Part shown: positions 39,401-54,400 of the stretch, piece by piece
Layout: each line of letters starts with the position of its first letter
Numbering within the stretch: position 1 is the first letter of the stretch
Source of the DNA: Rhyzopertha dominica
Taxonomy: Eukaryota > Arthropoda > Insecta > Coleoptera > Bostrichidae
DNA length: 64,000 nucleotides
Assembly (NCBI GenBank): GCA_025024175.1
Contig: QCXZ01000137.1
Location: 66,712,680-66,776,679, forward strand
Direction of reading: 5' to 3'
Translations under genes and position numbers: made by a program
The notes under the pieces: model-generated
What the model saw: the letters and a program-made list of their open reading frames with translations, nothing else
What the model was told of the DNA's origin: nothing
Databases searched by the model: none

Positions 39401-42400
39401 AAGAATAAAATTAAGGAATGGCAAGGTGTAGTATTAAAAAAATAATTCAAAAAAGATAACTTACATGTAATATAATATTTTATTTTAACAAACGTGACTG
39501 TCATCAAGGCACTAGTAACCTTCCTAAAAAAGCGTGTACATTAAGAAAATGAGAACAGACAATAATAGAAGTGTGGGAATGAAAAAATGAAAGCGGAAAA
39601 GTTTGTAGACGAACAAATGGCTAACTACAAGGAGTCAATTATAGTGGGTATCAAGAATGGCTAGCGGATGAGGTGGTTGGAATACCTAATGACAGTGTTA
39701 AAAGAAGGAGTTCTAAAAAATGTAGGAAAACAACGAAGAGTATGGTCCAGAAAGAGACCAACGGATAAAGCGGAAAATAATGGAAGAGTGCCACTAATCT
39801 CATTAGAGTACATAAGCGATCTATGACGGTGCCGGCTAGTCTGCCACGCTCCATAGCATGCGTGATCCAATCCATTCGCCTACGTGATTGATGGAGTTCG
39901 GAATTTCACCGCGCGGGGAAAATATTTAAAAATCGGATCTTACATTCGGCCGTGCGTAATTTATAGTCATTCTGCGCCGGCGATAGACAAATGTCCAGTT
40001 GTGGGTACGTGCTGTAATGTGTGGGAATGGGAATGAGTGTGTACGATGGGCGCGCATATCGACAAAGTTGCGAAACGGGTCAAGAACCCGCCGGCTACCG
40101 CACCCGGTCCGCTATTTAGCATTACTAATGCACGATGGTCGCGGCATCTCCAAACACTCCACAACCATTATGCTTTATGCTACCTATCACTTATTATAAA
40201 TACAACGGAGGATGGCACGTGATTTAAACTGAAGTATCAATTATTTGGGCTTTACGTCATGCTGTGTGGGGCTGCGAGCATTTCCTGTGCCTTTGCTGCG
40301 GCACCGGCTTGCTACTAATTTCTGCTTGCGGCCACTGGGCCAGCAACCTTCGCGGAACTTCATTACAGGTTGCCTTTGGGTTGCTTGCATCTGGGTTCCG
40401 TCAGTATTCAGCTAACTTAGCTTTTAAACGGCGAGCACAGCGTGGTTTTAGTCCCAATGAACGCAACATAGTACAGTGCGTGTAGACATACTACAAGACA
40501 AGCTACCGGTAGGTAAAATTCACGGCTAGAGACGGGTAGATGAAACTTCCCACAGATAGCATTGTGTTGTCCACATGCATCTCTTGCTCCCACATACATC
40601 GCACAGGTTAGGGTACTTATATAAGGGACAACAGATCTGTACCATACAGCCTGCTGTCCATAAATTGTTCTGATGCAGACAGCATTGCTCAAATATTTTG
40701 TCGATCCGCGTAGAAATGCACTTTTGCAGAGACCCCTGTCATTCGTATAAATGCTCGTTACGAGCCGGGCTACGAATAGGAAATCATCTCCGCTGGACAC
40801 AGGTGGAAAGCACCTGACCTGACCTGACACTATGTCGCTTACAGGCATATTTTACTCCAAAGGCATGTGATGCAAATGAGGAAAAGTGGTATGTTACATG
40901 GATATAACTCGTGGTATGCTGGTTAAGTAATAATAAATTAAAAACTGAGCTGTGGCAATCACTACTTTACCATTGTACTTACACCGGGTGAGGCAGAGGA
41001 CGAACGTTTCTGTTATGATTGGTACTTAGCTACAGAAGGAGTAACAAATGTCAAATCTATATCATTCAGTAGGCAGACCACGATATCGTACCGGCTTTTG
41101 TCAACGACATGTTCGTGAAGAAAGGTCGGTCTTATAACCAACATGTCCTCTCCTCACGGTTTGTCTATAAGCGATTATGTCTTGTGTGCACAGCGCAAGG
41201 CACGTGTACGCTGGTACAAGCCTCGTATTTAAAGGCAATTCAATACACATCATGTGTGTGGAAGTATATTTCAAAGAGTGGAGAAGACCAACTTCAGAGC
41301 ACATCATATTTAGCTACGCTAAGCGGGCGTTTCCACACACTGTCCTTTTTTTACTAGATTTTGTTAAATTCTAACTTAAGGTGAATGTGAGCATTTTAAT
41401 AATATGTCTTATGGGTAATAATTAAAAATTCTATGAATTTGGAAAATAGTCAACCTGTTCCGCCCACTAAATGTTAGTTCTTTTTCAAGACCGCTTTTCT
41501 TATCAATTGCGGACCTATACTATATGATTTCATACATCTCAACACTGGTAGAAATAGTGCTCTGACAGTACCCTTCAAAACCTGTGTAATACAATACAGC
41601 ACAGAACATACAATAATTACCTCTATATGAGAGAACCTTCATTCTTACTTTAGGGGACACCTGCAATGGATCCTTACTGTTGACCAAATCCTTCTGTGAA
41701 ACTGGCGGCTTCTCATTAGCTTCTAGCACTGCACTCAGCTATTACATAATTTAATCTACAAATATCTGTCAGACCAACTTAATCCAAAGAAAACCTAATC
41801 AAGAAACCCCTAGCCACAGTGATTTGGAGAGTTTAAATACGTGTTTCGGCAGCTAAGCTACCATCTTCAATAGTGCAGGACTTCTTGAATGTCTGGGCGG
41901 ATTAACCGGAGGATATTCTCCTCAGAGTTTATTGTGTACAGAAAAAATACAAATACAAATAGGTTTATAATCAATTAGTCGCAACATTCTTAGCAACACG
42001 AACTTTCTGCTTTGAACTTCCTAGTTAATAGATTAGTTAATTTTTCAATATTAAAAACTAACTTTGAAAAACAACACAAATAAATGGGTACTCTAATAGA
42101 ACAGTAGAAAATTTACTTACGAAGATACAGCACAAAACATGTAAACCACTTTTTCTTTACCAAGTACAGTAGGATATAAATTTATCAAAATTCCTTTTGA
42201 ATTTGGACTTACGAAAGGATTAGGACGCATCCTATACCTCTTCGTTTAAAGGATAAATTAGATAAAAAAAGACAAAGCTGACATATATCAAATACAATGT
42301 AGTAGTAATCTTAAATTNATTGGGCAGACCAAGCGTTCCATATGTGTTAGACTTAAAGAGCATTCAGCTCATTTCAAGTTTGGAAGGTTTGATAGGTCGC

Positions 42401-45400
42401 CCAACATATTAAAGACACATCTCACTTCATAACTTATAAAAGCTTGAAACTAGTTAAACAAATTTCTAACAGCACGGAACTGAACGCGTTTGAAAGCATC
42501 TTCATCCAAAGGGAAAAAGATACTTTAATGGTGTTTTGTTGGCCTGACTCCACTTCCGCTGAAGAACTGGTGAGGAGAATATCCTCCGGTTAATTCAGCC
42601 GAGACATTCAAGAAGTCTTTCATTCTACTGAAGATGGCAGCTTAGCTGCCGAAACACCTATTTAGGTTCTCTAAATCATTGTGGTTAGCGTTTTTTTCAT
42701 TACAGTTTGATTACTTTAGAAAACCACGCTCAGTTCTTGTTTTATTCAAAGAACATCTGTTGAATAAGAACGTTTCAACGTGTGGATTATACTTGTCTGA
42801 ATTTCCACAGAAACAAACAAAATTATTTCTAAATACTCAGAGGGCAACCCCACTTATTTCAATAAATGGTGCAGGGAAAATTTATTTAATTTTAGACTTA
42901 TTTTCTTTGCGTATTAATAAAAGTCGTCTCTAGTGCAACAAGAAATTCTAAAGAACCGATGGACACAGTTGTTTCTTTACAGCAATTTGACTGAGAAGCA
43001 CAAAGCAATACTATATTTTATTTAAATAAAGAAATGCAAACATTATGCGTCACAAGTGAGCAAGTGTTAAAAAGTAAAGTAAAGTAAAGTAAAAAGGTTT
43101 TGTCTCAGTGTCTTTCCACGGAAGACAGAAGCTTAAATACTTAAAACGTTCATTACAGTAACCTGGTTTGATCTTAAATTCAAAAATTATTAACGGTAAT
43201 GGTTTAACTTTTGGTTGTTGAAATAGTACGGTCTATTCAGGAGGTGCTTCCACTCCTGCTTTCTGATAACCAAGTTCCGCATTTTATACCGGACAATAAA
43301 TAAAAATGCCCCCTTATTGAGAAAGTCACTTGCACCGTTCATTACATACCAGCTTAAGCAAGAAATCATAAAAGGTATATTCAGGTCTTTTACTTCAAAA
43401 TTAGACAATTGGGTATTTTAATATTTTATTAAAATAGCGTGAAGACCAGTTGAGTATGGCCTTAAATACGTATGACTTTGAAGATTCTACTTGATGTAAT
43501 TCCATTATTTTCAAAACTGAGAAATTCTTGTGTAAAATAGCCTCCAATTCATAGTAAACCAGTTTGGTTGGTATAGGTGTTAGCATGGGGAGTTATGGCA
43601 ATGTGGTACATTGCCAAAACTGCCTCGCGGCCGAAAAAATCCAAAATCGGTGTTTCGAGAATCATAGAGCATTCTGGAAAATTCATCGCAGTGGGGAAGT
43701 GGAATGTTTATTGTTTCGCGAATGTCAATGCACAGAGTCAATGGAAGACGAGATAATCATCAGCTTGGCAAATCGATGTTTCAAAAAGCACAGAACATTC
43801 TAGGAATTTTAACACAAGACTAGACCCCAAGTGTGGTATGTCGCTAAAACTGTCTCAATAGAAAAATCGAAAATCGACGTTTCGAGACTGGGAGACTGGG
43901 AGAAGTGGAATGTTTGATGTTTAGAAGGTTTCATAGTATATTCATAGTATATTCTGAATCATCAAACCCAAACCGTCTCGCGGTGGGGAACTCTAAAATC
44001 TATGTTTCGAGGAGATTAGACGACAGTCTAGAAAATTGGCTTCGCGATGGAAAAGTCAGCATCTACATTTCGAGAAAATCATAGAATATTCTAGAAAACT
44101 CAATAGAAGACGAAAGAGCTCTCAAGCATTGCACATTCGTGAATTCGAGAAATCATAAAACATTCTAGAAAATTTGACAGAAAGCTAGAGAACACTTAAG
44201 TGTAGTACATCGCCTAAATTGTGTCGCAATGGAAAGGTCGAAAATCGACATTTTGAGGTAATCAAAATTTTTAGAACTTTATTTGATCTTCCATAAGATC
44301 ATAGAATGTTTAGTAGTCTTTACAAGCTCTGAGGGGTGAAATAAAGGATAATTTTGTAAAATGGAATTATTTCGCAAGTAATTAAATAAATTATGTATTT
44401 AGGCTACTGTTTAGAAATTACTACAACCAGGATCAAGGAGATTCATTCTCCCACTCATTTTTGTACGCATCTTAGCATAATCTCAGTCGCAAGTTCTCGT
44501 CAGTTGAGCTATAATCAAGGAAATTACTATTTCGGAGAAATATACACTTACTAACATAGTTATTAGGCTATTCATTTAGTGTTATTCTCGGATTACTTTA
44601 TATGTCGAAAAAAAACATGCCTTCAGTTTTGTATATTCCACTTTTGCTGACTTAGAGACCTAGACATTAACGAGTAAGAAGCGAGCAATCCCAGCGGTGT
44701 ACCACAAATAGTAAAGATTATTTATTTGCGTTTCTTGACTTTAAGCGACTGCTTTTTAACAATGGGATAAAGAGCTGAACAGAAAACTGTTGGCCATATT
44801 ACACTGGCTGCAGCATCGAATTACTCTAAATGTATAACATATTTAGTTGACTTTGTTGACAAAATTTGTGCACAGATCTGACTGATACGTAGGTAGCACA
44901 GATCTTGATTTAATTCGTATGAAAATCAGGATCGCTCGGTTCAAAAATGTGAAAAGCTCGAAAAAAAGTAAGGTTATACAATTACAGAAAATTTAAGACT
45001 AGGTTAAGACTAGGTTGAAAATATAATAGAGGATAAATCAGAGGATTTTAAGGTCATCAAATCATGGACCTTCCAAAAAAAGAAAAGATTTTCCAATAAA
45101 CCTCTAATTTACTTCCTACTATTCTGATACATTTCTGATTAAAACGAGAGTAACTGATTGTACCAAAATCAAGGGCAATTTTAATTGGGTTATATGCCGA
45201 CTTCGGATGGGTTATAAAGTTGCATGTAACATATGATTAGACGTTATGATAAAATCTAGTTAAACTATGCTGTCCCATAAAGATTAATTTGTATCCATAC
45301 ATACTAATTTTGCAAGTTCATTAATCTCACGAAACAGATATGCGAAAACGTCTATACGCAGTTCGCATAAGCGGACCGCTATTAGATTTAAAATTGAATT

Positions 45401-48400
45401 CGATAGAATGCTCGGGGCCAAACGGCTAATGAAGAATTACTAATTCCACGCGTGTTCGGGCTGCAGACAAATTGTTTGTACAAATAACATGTTTTGCAAA
45501 TTGGCCTCCATCTCGATAACGTGCTTTTACTTTTTCTGCGTTGCTAGAACGATCGGGATTTCGACGGTCTACGATTGTTCAGGATATAAATTCTTGTGGT
45601 TAACGCGGTGTAACATTCATGCGGACCTGAACACCGTTTCCGTTAGAAATGAGTCTTTTCTTGACCGATGACCCGTCATCTGGTCAGCACGAGGCCTTCA
45701 CACTCCGCATATCAAGATATTCTGGCATCGGCTTCTTTTAGAATTCAGCGGTGTGGTGGCGCGAAGTAGGTGTGCGTAATTTTTGCAGTCTGACATACTT
45801 AAAGACCCGGAGCTTCATCATTTGTTAAGCAGCTCGTTCTTCTCTTGGTCACGTCCACTTTTAGTATCTTTCGATCACACATTTGGCATGGTAAAGAAGT
45901 AAAATACCTAATGATTTAAGATTTTTTTACTTTATATTTCCAATCCAAATTTTTCTAAAAATCCTTTTTTTCGTCTAATCAACAAAGACAAATTTAGAAA
46001 TTTCATCTGATATTAAAAGCCTTTTTTACCTTCATTTCGATTTCAGAATTATGGAATATTCTGGACTATTCTGTATGAACAGGAGTGCATTACATAACTT
46101 TTAATCAGAACTAAAGGCAATCCTAAAAGATCGNATGACACAAAATTGTTTTATATTTAATAACAAATTTTACACTCGGCTATGGACGAAATTCCGATGT
46201 GCTAAACTTTGAGCACTCTGATGACCGACAGTTTATTGTCGATTTTGGCAAAAAGGTGTTTTCTGGTAATAATGTTTTCAAATCACAAATAGTAGCTTGG
46301 TATTTTTATGTTAATGATATTTTTTGTACATACATTACCAGGAGCCAAACGAGAAATCACACATTTGTTAAGCTTTCATATTTATCCCAAGAGACAGTTT
46401 ACTCTAGTTAAAGCCTTTTAGATTTAACAATTAAATAGTTGGTAACATATGTAGAAAACCGTCAGCAACAGATACCATTGTACATAAAAACTCACAACAA
46501 TCTTATTACTTAAAATGGCTGCCTTTCGGAGTTTAGTTCATAGACCCTTAAAAGTCCCCCCAACAAAATTAATTAAAAGAATGAACTGAAAATTATAAAA
46601 ACAATTTGCTTTTTGCCTTTTTTCTCATTTTAAATGTAGCTTTTGGTTACCGCCTATGTACTTCTTACAAAATCGACCTGTATTAGCGTTTCGCTTTACG
46701 TTATGTTAAAAACAATTAAATAGTTGATGAAATTAAATGTGAACGCCATTATTGTCATCGAAAACAATTTAGATGTACAAAATAAGCTGCAAGGTTCGTT
46801 GTGCCATGTATAATAGGGTAAAGTGGCAGAAGGCTGGAAATAGGTATTAATAAATATTACAAATCTGTAAATGAGAAGGCTTCCCCAAACACCAGGACGG
46901 TAAGAGTGAGAAATTAAACCTTTTTGAACAACTGGGAATTAAAAATGCTCTAGACAATAATAAACACGTCACTAACGACGAAGCAGATCTCAAATATTTC
47001 CCTTTCACTGCTCCCAGTAGTATATATGCTTTTTCAATTGATCGTGGCTTTCCTAACTTGGATTTTATCACTTCTGTTGTGCAATTAGAACTCTCAATTA
47101 TTTAAGTGCGTAAGAATCTTATTACTATACCCACTCTAATGATAAAAACCAAAATAGTTAAGCTGTTGGAAGTAACGAAAACTTCGATCAAAAACGGAAG
47201 GTATTGAAGTATGTGGTATTTAAATTCCCGTTTTTGAATTCGGGTTACTCGTCGTTACTATCAGCTTCTTTATTAACGTCTTTAACTGAGTTATGGACTC
47301 TGGATGGCCCTACACTGCATCTTTGAAAGTGGCCGCCACACAGCCAGACGTTAACATCCCCACCGTTTCGTGCATTGTTTTACATTCTGTAAATTTAGTT
47401 ATGTCTTGTTATTCTGAAGAACCGAAAGGTTCAAAGTTCGAAGCAGTTCTGTAAGTTATTCATTTATTTTATTACAAAGAAAACTCCCCTAATGGTCCAA
47501 TACACACGTGGACCGTGAAATCCACCTTTGTGCTATGCATCAAGTGATCTTAGTAAAGCGACGTCACAATGCACAATATTTATAATACCCACAGAAATGA
47601 AATAGAAATGAGGAAAAGGTATGTATAGTGGAACATTATTTCCGCTCATACTGAATTGGACGAGATAATAAGCTATAGTTCGAGAAAAGTGAGTATTTTG
47701 TATCAACGCAAGAGGTCGTTCAGGAACAGTTTGTGATATTATCAAAGATTCAAAGATTCTAAAACAGTATTCAGGTATAAATACTGAACAATTCAACTTC
47801 TATTAGCAGAATATCAAGTGAGAAGACTCGTTTTTGTCGTTAGTATAATCCTTTATAATCTAAGAGCTTCACAGGTCCGTTTCAGTTTTAACGTTTCGTG
47901 CGGTTTGGTTGATTCTTCTTCTTTTATTTTACCCATAAAAAATATATTTCAGAATCCTTAGACGGGAAAGTTGTCCTCTGCTGCAACCGATATGCAGAAG
48001 TTCCGTTCTTTTCCACAAAGAACGGCATTTTCTTGAGGCGAATACTGCAATAATAGCATGCGCATCATGGGAGAATAACTCCATTTCTTGCTCAGCTTTG
48101 ATGCGGTAAAGATTAAAACGACAATGTTGACTGTGTTCATTATCTCGATCGTATTTTACATTTATGAAGGAAATATGAAAATTATTCATAATCATCGTTA
48201 TTGTAAGAGTAAGTAGATAATAGCTGGTACTGTTACTGCTAACAGGCTTTAAAAATATGCGTTTACATTGTGTGCGTTACCTTTATTAACGCTTACAACG
48301 GTAATGAACAGCTGCTCAAGGCTTGCTGCGATCTTTTCTTTGAGAGGGCAGAAGTAGTACAAAAGCCGCAAAAAAAAACGGCACAAGAATTGTTATTTGG

Positions 48401-51400
48401 GTAGCTCAAAGATACTGCCGGTAACGTTATTTCATTTCATGNACTGGAAGAGAGATTCAGTCAACTGTCAANAATGTTCTTCTCTAAATGTCTTATTTCA
48501 TAGTTTGTGTCCAAAGAATTTTTTTACGGAGTAGTTACTGTTACTAGTTAAGTGATAGTGGTGTTCAATTTAGTTTTATTAATTTGCACTGGTTCGTTAC
48601 TTTCTTGTAAAAAGTTGTTTCTTACTTATTTAATACAGAAATCACTGATGCTCTCTGAATAAAATTAGTAGGTAAACGATACGACATTCTAAAGGCAAAA
48701 TTACTACAGGTTAACGTTTCTCTCAGTTTTATCCGCGAATGATTATTTAAAGAGTTCACATCCAAGAGCACGGAATAAACAGGCTCTGAGCCATTGCACA
48801 ATTAAGAGTGATTGCGTTCATTTGTAGCCTGCTTTTAAAATTGCGTGTAGATACAAATTGTTCCAGCCACCGCCACTTAACAGATTGTAAAAGCAAGAAG
48901 GAGTTAAAATGTTGATGTTTATTTAAATAGAATTTATGACTATGGTTAAAGTAAATTGCCATAGTAATTGATGCAGGACGATGAGGACGAATTGACTAGA
49001 TTATTATCATAACTAGATTCTATGGCAACAACTAAATCTAAATTGTCAGATTTTGTCCAGGTTTGTTAATTTTAACTAAAGTGAGACCAAATCTTACTTT
49101 GGTTTCAAAGTTATTTTTGCATCGATTTAGAGCCCACAGATACCCCTTAAAAATTTTTGAATAGTAAGAGGGGTAGAGTAACATCATTTTGAAGTTGCTA
49201 TTTTTGTCTATGCAACTTTGTTTTTTTTTAAAAGACTTGTTTAACGTCTGCAAAAACGAGGATCTAGAAAGCCGGGTACCCGTTGAAAGAAATGTTGGTG
49301 TTTTTCGAGAGCTACGTCCTCTTGGAGTGCTCGGGTGATTAGGGGGTCAATAAAGTCGCCTAACAACTGCAAATACCTATTGCCAGTCAAAATTTCTTAA
49401 ACGTTCAATTTTTGAGGCATCGGAGTGTGGCTTTCACTCAAAATGTGTGGGTAAGTAAACCTGAGTAATACTCAAACGCTCAGTTAAATTTGCTCAAAAT
49501 TGTAAACGTCTATCCAATTATCGCCTTTTTATCTTGTACTCGCGATTCAAATTAAATTTTCTGTGTCCAATCAGCTGATCGTTAGTGAGTAGCGTTGGCG
49601 ATGAGCGATATGTGTGATTATTTGAAACCTTTACCGGTGTTTAGAGGTTTTAAAGAAGGCAATGAAGTGTTTACTTACATTTATTAAAGCTTACGCATAA
49701 CCGACGTTACCATCGTTTTTCAGGCAAAGCGCTTTTAAATGCCGATCATTTAATCAGTGCGTGATACTGGAGTGAGAGTGTTTATATTATTATGCTTGCA
49801 AATGTTGGCATGGTCCGCAAATCATCAGAAATTTTCAGTCACAGGTATTTTTAAAGACAACACAACATAACAGTTATTTCACATGTAACATGCACTTGCT
49901 AGACAGTATTTGAAGAAATGCAAGCACGTTACGCCTGCCTTGCTGTTTTGTAGTGGCTTAGTTTAATTAGTTCCAATTACAATTTCCAATAACTCCTGCA
50001 ATGTCAAGAGCAAAACAACATTGTCTAGTTCTTTTAACTATCTTTTTTGCAGCGAATTCCATTGTATCAGTAAATTCACCAAACTAACTATAACTTTATG
50101 AAAAGTACAAGAAATGTACCTAGTAAGCCATGGTTCACTGACAAGTTCCTCATGTTACTTCGTAACAAAGCATTTCAAAGATTTAAAAGAAGTGGTAATC
50201 CCATTCACTGGAAATATTACGAATCGTTGAAAAACTTAACTAACAACACAATAAAACTTGAAAAAAGCATACTTATATTAATTATGTAGTGGTCAATGAC
50301 AGGAGTAATAAGAGGTTGTGCCATGAATTGCGTAATTTAAATATTTATTCTAAAAATAATAAATCAAATATACCAGAACATCTTCAAAATGTAGAAAATA
50401 TAAACAGACATTTTATAAACTCGTCTCAATTACAAGATAACCCCGATCCAGAATTATTGTATTTTTTGTCAAATAATAAGCATCGTAATGTTGGTAGTAT
50501 GCTTGATTTTACCACGGTAGATGAAGATACCATCCGTGAAACCTTGTTTAGTATTAAGTCTGGTGCTATAGGTTCTGATAACATTAGTAAGTCAATGTTG
50601 CTCTTGTGTTGTCCATACATATTGCAGTATATAGTGCACATAATCTGTATAGAGCAAGGTCAATTTCCAGACTGCTGGAAGATAGCCCAAGTTAAACCAT
50701 TGCCTAAAATAAATTCTCCAGAGCACTTTGGAGACCTGCGACCGGTATGCATTCTGCCAACACTCTCGAAGGTAATGGAAAAGATTTTGCATAAACAAAT
50801 TCAAGCACAGTATAAATTACTGCCTAACCTGCAGTCTGATGACATTATAGCTGCGACTGACAAAAACTTGCTTGATTCCTTGGATTTTCAAATTTGTGAG
50901 TAAAACTTCTTCAAAATTATTTGTGGAATCGCCAACAATGTTCAATTTTAGGCCCGATACTTTTTACTTTGTACACTTCCCGTTTTGAAGAATGTTTCAG
51001 ATATTGTAAGTATCACTTCTACGCTGACGACACTCAGTTGTACTACTAATGACTTAGCAGCGCTCTTCAGTATGGCAAAAAAGTATTGCTTATCCCTTAA
51101 TTCTAATAAACCTAAAGTAATGGTATTTGGTAGAAAGAGCCGCATGCAATATAAAAATCAAGTAAATATTAACATTGTAGAATCTTAAAAAAATTTAGGG
51201 CTTTCTCTGGACACTGACATGAAATTTAATACCCATATCAATAATATTAAAAAAAAATCTTATTCCAGTCTAAAGCTTCTGTATCAAAGCAGGGCAATAT
51301 TAAACCTCATAGTAATGAATGGCAATGCTTCTTACTTAAAAATTAAATTAGTTCATTGTCTTAATGTTAGAGATACTTACCTCATTTCAATTTCCAGACA

Positions 51401-54400
51401 TTATACATCTCTGTTCTGTGGTTCATACTCATATGTTGCGGCAAAAGTTATTAATATACTTCATGCAAATAACTTGCGGAATACTAGGTTAACTTACTAT
51501 TGTTAAAGATATCTTACTTAAAGGAACACTCAAATTTAATTTTAAAGTACAATTTTGTATTTTCAACATTCATACATTTAGTTTTTACGATTCAAGCCAC
51601 CAAACAAAAGAAATTTTTATTTTTATATTTGGGATTATGGGGAAGATCTGAACAGGTAGCTCTGGACGCTAGGAAGTGTATGTTCCCCTTCAAATCAAAA
51701 TTGACCTATTTTAGCATTTTTTTCAAACTTGGACGTATAATCGGAGACTTTAGGGGGTGCAAAGTTTAGTAGGGACAACCTGTACAATACCTACATATTA
51801 AACAACCCATCTATTTTTACCATAAAAAAGCGAGCAAAAGAACAAATAGAAGACACAATACGGCGAGCAAAACGTATAATTCGATATGATTTTACAACTT
51901 TTTACCATTATATAATGAACGTTTGGTAGAGAATTTATCTATAGTACGTAATCGTTCTACATCTGCAGCAAATCAAATTCCTCTGTCCAGGCTAAGAATC
52001 TTTTGTTTTTTATTTTATCGTTGAGAAGGAACTAAATTATCTTTATCAACGTGCTTGGATATCTGTTCCAGGAAAAAAGCGGTGGAATGCGCTCTTATAG
52101 CGTAAAATTATACACGTTTCGAATTCCTGGCCTTAAAAAAGTATGCAAATTGCATCGATAATGAAGGATAATGTAAGGCACTCTTTTACATACTACACGC
52201 GTTAAAGTTCTTAATATACAGCCGCTTTTATAATTAAATAAATACGTGATTTATTATTTCTAAAAACCTGCACAGTACGGCGTTTTGAATATTCAAAATC
52301 TGGTAGTTTTATGCTAGATATACAGAATATTTTGTAAACAGTTTTTTTATATCAGAAAATCTCATACTCAAGTCACGACGTTATTATCATTTTTAATGGC
52401 ATCCCTGTGTTTTCTGAATAGTTTTTTGCATTGTCTAAATGAAGATGTAATTGTCACATTTACTTTTACTATTTAGTACATATTTTCATATTTAACAGTA
52501 CTGCGGTACTGGTTTCGGTTCGGTATTGTCCTGATTCATAAATTCATTCTAAAACAAGCAAATAAACTTTACTTTTGGAATCTATACAACATTCGAGGCA
52601 TATTTGTAAAGTAAGGGTTGTTTGCGCATATCTAAATAATAAATATCGTCTGGTAGGAACAAAGTAGGTACTACTGTAATTGTATGCCCGTACCCCTTCG
52701 AATTGGAAGGGCTCAGAACTATTACCTGCACTTTAAAACATAACAATTTATGCTTTTCAAAATATTTTGTTTTTAAAACCTTTTACATCCTAATAATCAA
52801 TTGCATAACAGCTATTTAATTTCTTATATTGAATTGTGGGATATTGTACCAAACTCTTGATTTGTAGACAATTATGTCGCAAAGTCACCCGTTAGTGATA
52901 ACCATGGTACCAAACCTGCAAGACTACGCTGTAATCTTAACCGCAACCCTGACTGTGGATGAACAGCAGAGCGTCCAAAATGCCCACATTTAATCATGTA
53001 AGCAAATATATTCGATTGGTATTGCGCGGTAACCATGGCAATGAGACGTAAAACATCAACTGCTTAAAAACATTGGAGGGAAAGTCTTGCGCCCATGTAA
53101 GCTGGTTGCCTAAACTTTCAAAGAAATAAAAAACTAGTTCCAGTAAGAAAAGTACATTATACATATTATTTAAATTTAATTTTCTTTGGGAGTGCACATC
53201 CTAGAGCTCCTCTTCAAGAGCTGCCATTTCTGCGAAGGCACAAAAGTGATTATTTCAGTTGTCATTTGCTAGGTAGTGAATGCAGTCAATAATGTCCGCG
53301 ACAATCGTTGATCCTGCCGGTTTTGCTTGTTTATGGACCATCTGTAATGGGCGGAGGAAACGGTAAACAATGGTGTCGAAAATTCAAGAATGACCGCACT
53401 AATGTGCATGATGAAGACGAAGTGGACCAAAAGCTTCGATCTGATCGATCGACAATTGACTATTAGTACTCTACCTAATGAATTCCATCTTGTTTGACTC
53501 ATCACCATATTCAGGATTGTTACGTACACAAATTGTGTGCAGGCTGGGTACTAAAAATCTGCACAAAGAGAAAAAAAATTTCAAGTGGATGTTCGTTTTT
53601 TTCTCAAAACAAATACCTATAATTTTTCATATTTTATAATTCTTTACACTGATATTTTATGTAGTAATAATAGTTTATTGACGGCATGCAAGGCTTTACA
53701 TTACAATGAAAGATAAAGTAAATTCAAAAATGTGCTACTCACACAACGTACAGTACCAAAAAAACAATACATATACGAAAGTAGGTAAATTTTTAGGATC
53801 CATATATTTCCTTATTTTATTTATTTACGGTCAACACCATTTAACAGTATAGAAATATATGGATAAAGAGGACTAATTGATAGATGTAAGGAAAAGTTAA
53901 CAATGCAGTATCAATAATGCGACACCTAACCTGGATACAATGAGAACAGGTACCTACTATATTATTTTTGATGTATACGTCAAATACCCAAAACCCGTTT
54001 AACATGCTTTTCAAAGAGTGTTAGTGACTTAAAGACAAATACATCAATATCTTTGCTGTAATCGTTGCATATATGTAAAATTGCGTTTAAAGATGAATGA
54101 TGAGCATAATTGACCTTATCTGCTAAAACGAAAAACTGGGACAATCCTGGTAGGATTGTTAAGTGGTATTAATAATTGCTGCTACTTTCGAAACATTTTA
54201 AGTAATTCCGAAAACGTTTAGTTTTAAAAGTATAGATCAACTACTTTCGTCGTTTGTTTTGCTCATACTAAATATTTAAATATAGACATGAAACAATACT
54301 AATAGAATAATTCTGTATGCTTTAGATACCTGTACATTTATATACAATGATATTAAAATGAAATGAAGCCGTCTTCGACGTAATAGCCTAGATTCTTTAC

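Larger units (their letters stand above)
41810..42688 (+). mobile_element. Penelope-like element (PLE-3), GIY-YIG part with inverted terminal copies
   Basis: A GIY-YIG remnant (KFIGQTKRSICVRLKEH, about 42315-42362, then SPNILKTH) is followed by the element's 3' text. The last 118 bases (42571-42688) recur inverted at 41810-41925, so the remnant is bracketed by inverted copies of its own 3' end. The first motif (GIY/GVY) is lost. PLEs are known for such terminal inverted or tandem arrangements. Confidence 0.75.

Noticed and set aside
40417..40848. 143-codon minus-strand open frame in the GC-rich island
   Set aside because: Stops are rare in GC-rich DNA and several frames are open at once here. 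No motif, signal peptide or splice-site support was found.
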